Source: JAVXAN01 sp036660495 (GTDB taxonomy: Bacteria; Bacillota_I; Bacilli_A; RF39; UBA660). Taken from it: DNA of 5,910 nucleotides. A model generated the notes under the pieces. That model was not told the origin of the DNA. It searched no databases and saw only the letters and a list, made by a program, of their open reading frames with translations. The stretch's first letter is position 1. The number at the start of each line of letters is the position of its first letter. The stretch covers positions 1-5,910 of the forward strand of contig JAVXAN010000043.1 in assembly GCA_036660495.1 (NCBI GenBank), in the 5' to 3' direction. Made by a program: the position numbers and the translations under genes. This document shows positions 5,403 through 5,910 of the stretch, in pieces.

Positions 5403-5910
5403 ATTTTAATCTTGCTTTTACATAATATCTTTCTTTACCACCTTTAGTACAAGTTACTAAAGTTATTTCAGTTACATAATTATTATTATCTGCCAAATAA
5501 GAAGGATCATCAGCTGATGCTACATTATGCTCATAAACAGAATATTTTAAAGACTTACCCGATAAATCAGTAATAATTATTATGTCTCCAACAACAAGCT
5601 TATTTATCTTCATAAAGAAAACGTTTTTCATATAATTATGGCCTGCTATAGATACATTACCCGGATTATTTAAATCTGGTCCCATCATTTTAACAACTGA
5701 AGTATTAAAAGCTAATTTAGTATTTTCTTTTAAAATAGGTTGGTAAAAATTAATTTTTTTAATTTTTATTTTACCAAGTACGGTAAAATTGTTACCTTTG
5801 TATTTTACTTCTGCTTCAGCTGAAGGATTAATAACCTTATCATTATCTTTAATTACATTATCAATTTTATCAATTAAAGCATTTGAATATTCAGCTCTTT
5901 TTCGATCCCT
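5401..5910 (-). CDS. Sortase, C-terminal part (5' end beyond window)
   Basis: Sortases are membrane-anchored cysteine transpeptidases that attach surface proteins to the cell wall or to pilin subunits. The frame is open to the right edge, giving 169 visible residues. They include GKIKIKKINFYQPIL (the first barrel strands), then DLNNPGNVSIAGHNY with catalytic His (codon 5638-5640), TLVTC with catalytic Cys (5449-5451), and the catalytic Arg of KERYYV (5428-5430). All three catalytic residues are present. The N-terminal signal anchor must lie outside the window. An internal ATG at 5688 is not the start, because barrel strands needed for the fold are encoded upstream of it in the same frame. The class is uncertain: the size fits class D or a related small sortase, while the segment after the Cys resembles class B ends. 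No LPXTG substrate is encoded in the window. The gene converges on the DUF192 gene, with 13 bases between them. Confidence 0.88.
   Translation of the reverse strand, partial: RDRKRAEYSNALIDKIDNVIKDNDKVINPSAEAEVKYKGNNFTVLGKIKIKKINFYQPILKENTKLAFNTSVVKMMGPDLNNPGNVSIAGHNYMKNVFFMKINKLVVGDIIIITDLSGKSLKYSVYEHNVASADDPSYLADNNNYVTEITLVTCTKGGKERYYVKARLK

Noticed and set aside
5401..5688. Sortase gene starting at the internal ATG at 5688
   Set aside because: The same frame stays open to the window edge and encodes the first sortase barrel strands (GKIKIKKINFYQPIL) upstream of this ATG, so the true start lies beyond 5910.

Overview
The window is AT-rich (roughly 30% GC by eye), uses the standard genetic code (tryptophans are TGG), and has strong AAGGAGG-type ribosome binding sites and A/T-rich hairpin terminators. 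It carries a sortase, a short Flp-type pilin and a heterodimeric ABC exporter pair of the kind common in Firmicutes. Together these suggest a low-GC Gram-positive (Bacillota), possibly an uncultured gut Bacilli or Clostridia lineage. The genus cannot be read from the sequence.

Layout, left to right. Positions 14-4019 hold two overlapping minus-strand genes for a heterodimeric ABC exporter. The upstream gene (1827-4019) has a degenerate ATPase site and a large extracellular insert. The downstream gene (14-1834) has the complete catalytic site. A recognisable extended -10 promoter and a small hairpin lie just before this operon. Positions 4090-4773 (minus) are guanylate kinase, gmk. Positions 4821-5018 (minus) are a 65-residue Flp/type IVb-like pilin with its own terminator, whose stem contains the pilin stop codon. 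Positions 5115-5387 (plus) encode a short DUF192 protein, divergent from the pilin. Positions 5401-5910 (minus) are the C-terminal part of a sortase that runs off the right edge. A perfect 28-bp palindrome between the last two genes serves as a two-way terminator and holds the stop codon of the DUF192 gene.

The most distinctive region is 5019-5114. The pilin and DUF192 genes are read outward from two promoters whose -35 boxes are the two strands of one 7-bp palindrome (TTGTCAA, 5071-5077), so polymerase should not be able to occupy both at once. Pilin, DUF192 and sortase look like a small cell-surface neighbourhood. The exporter operon is a separate transport unit, and gmk is a housekeeping gene sitting between them. 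No intergenic stretch exceeds 100 bases. No mobile element, CRISPR array, tRNA or rRNA was seen.
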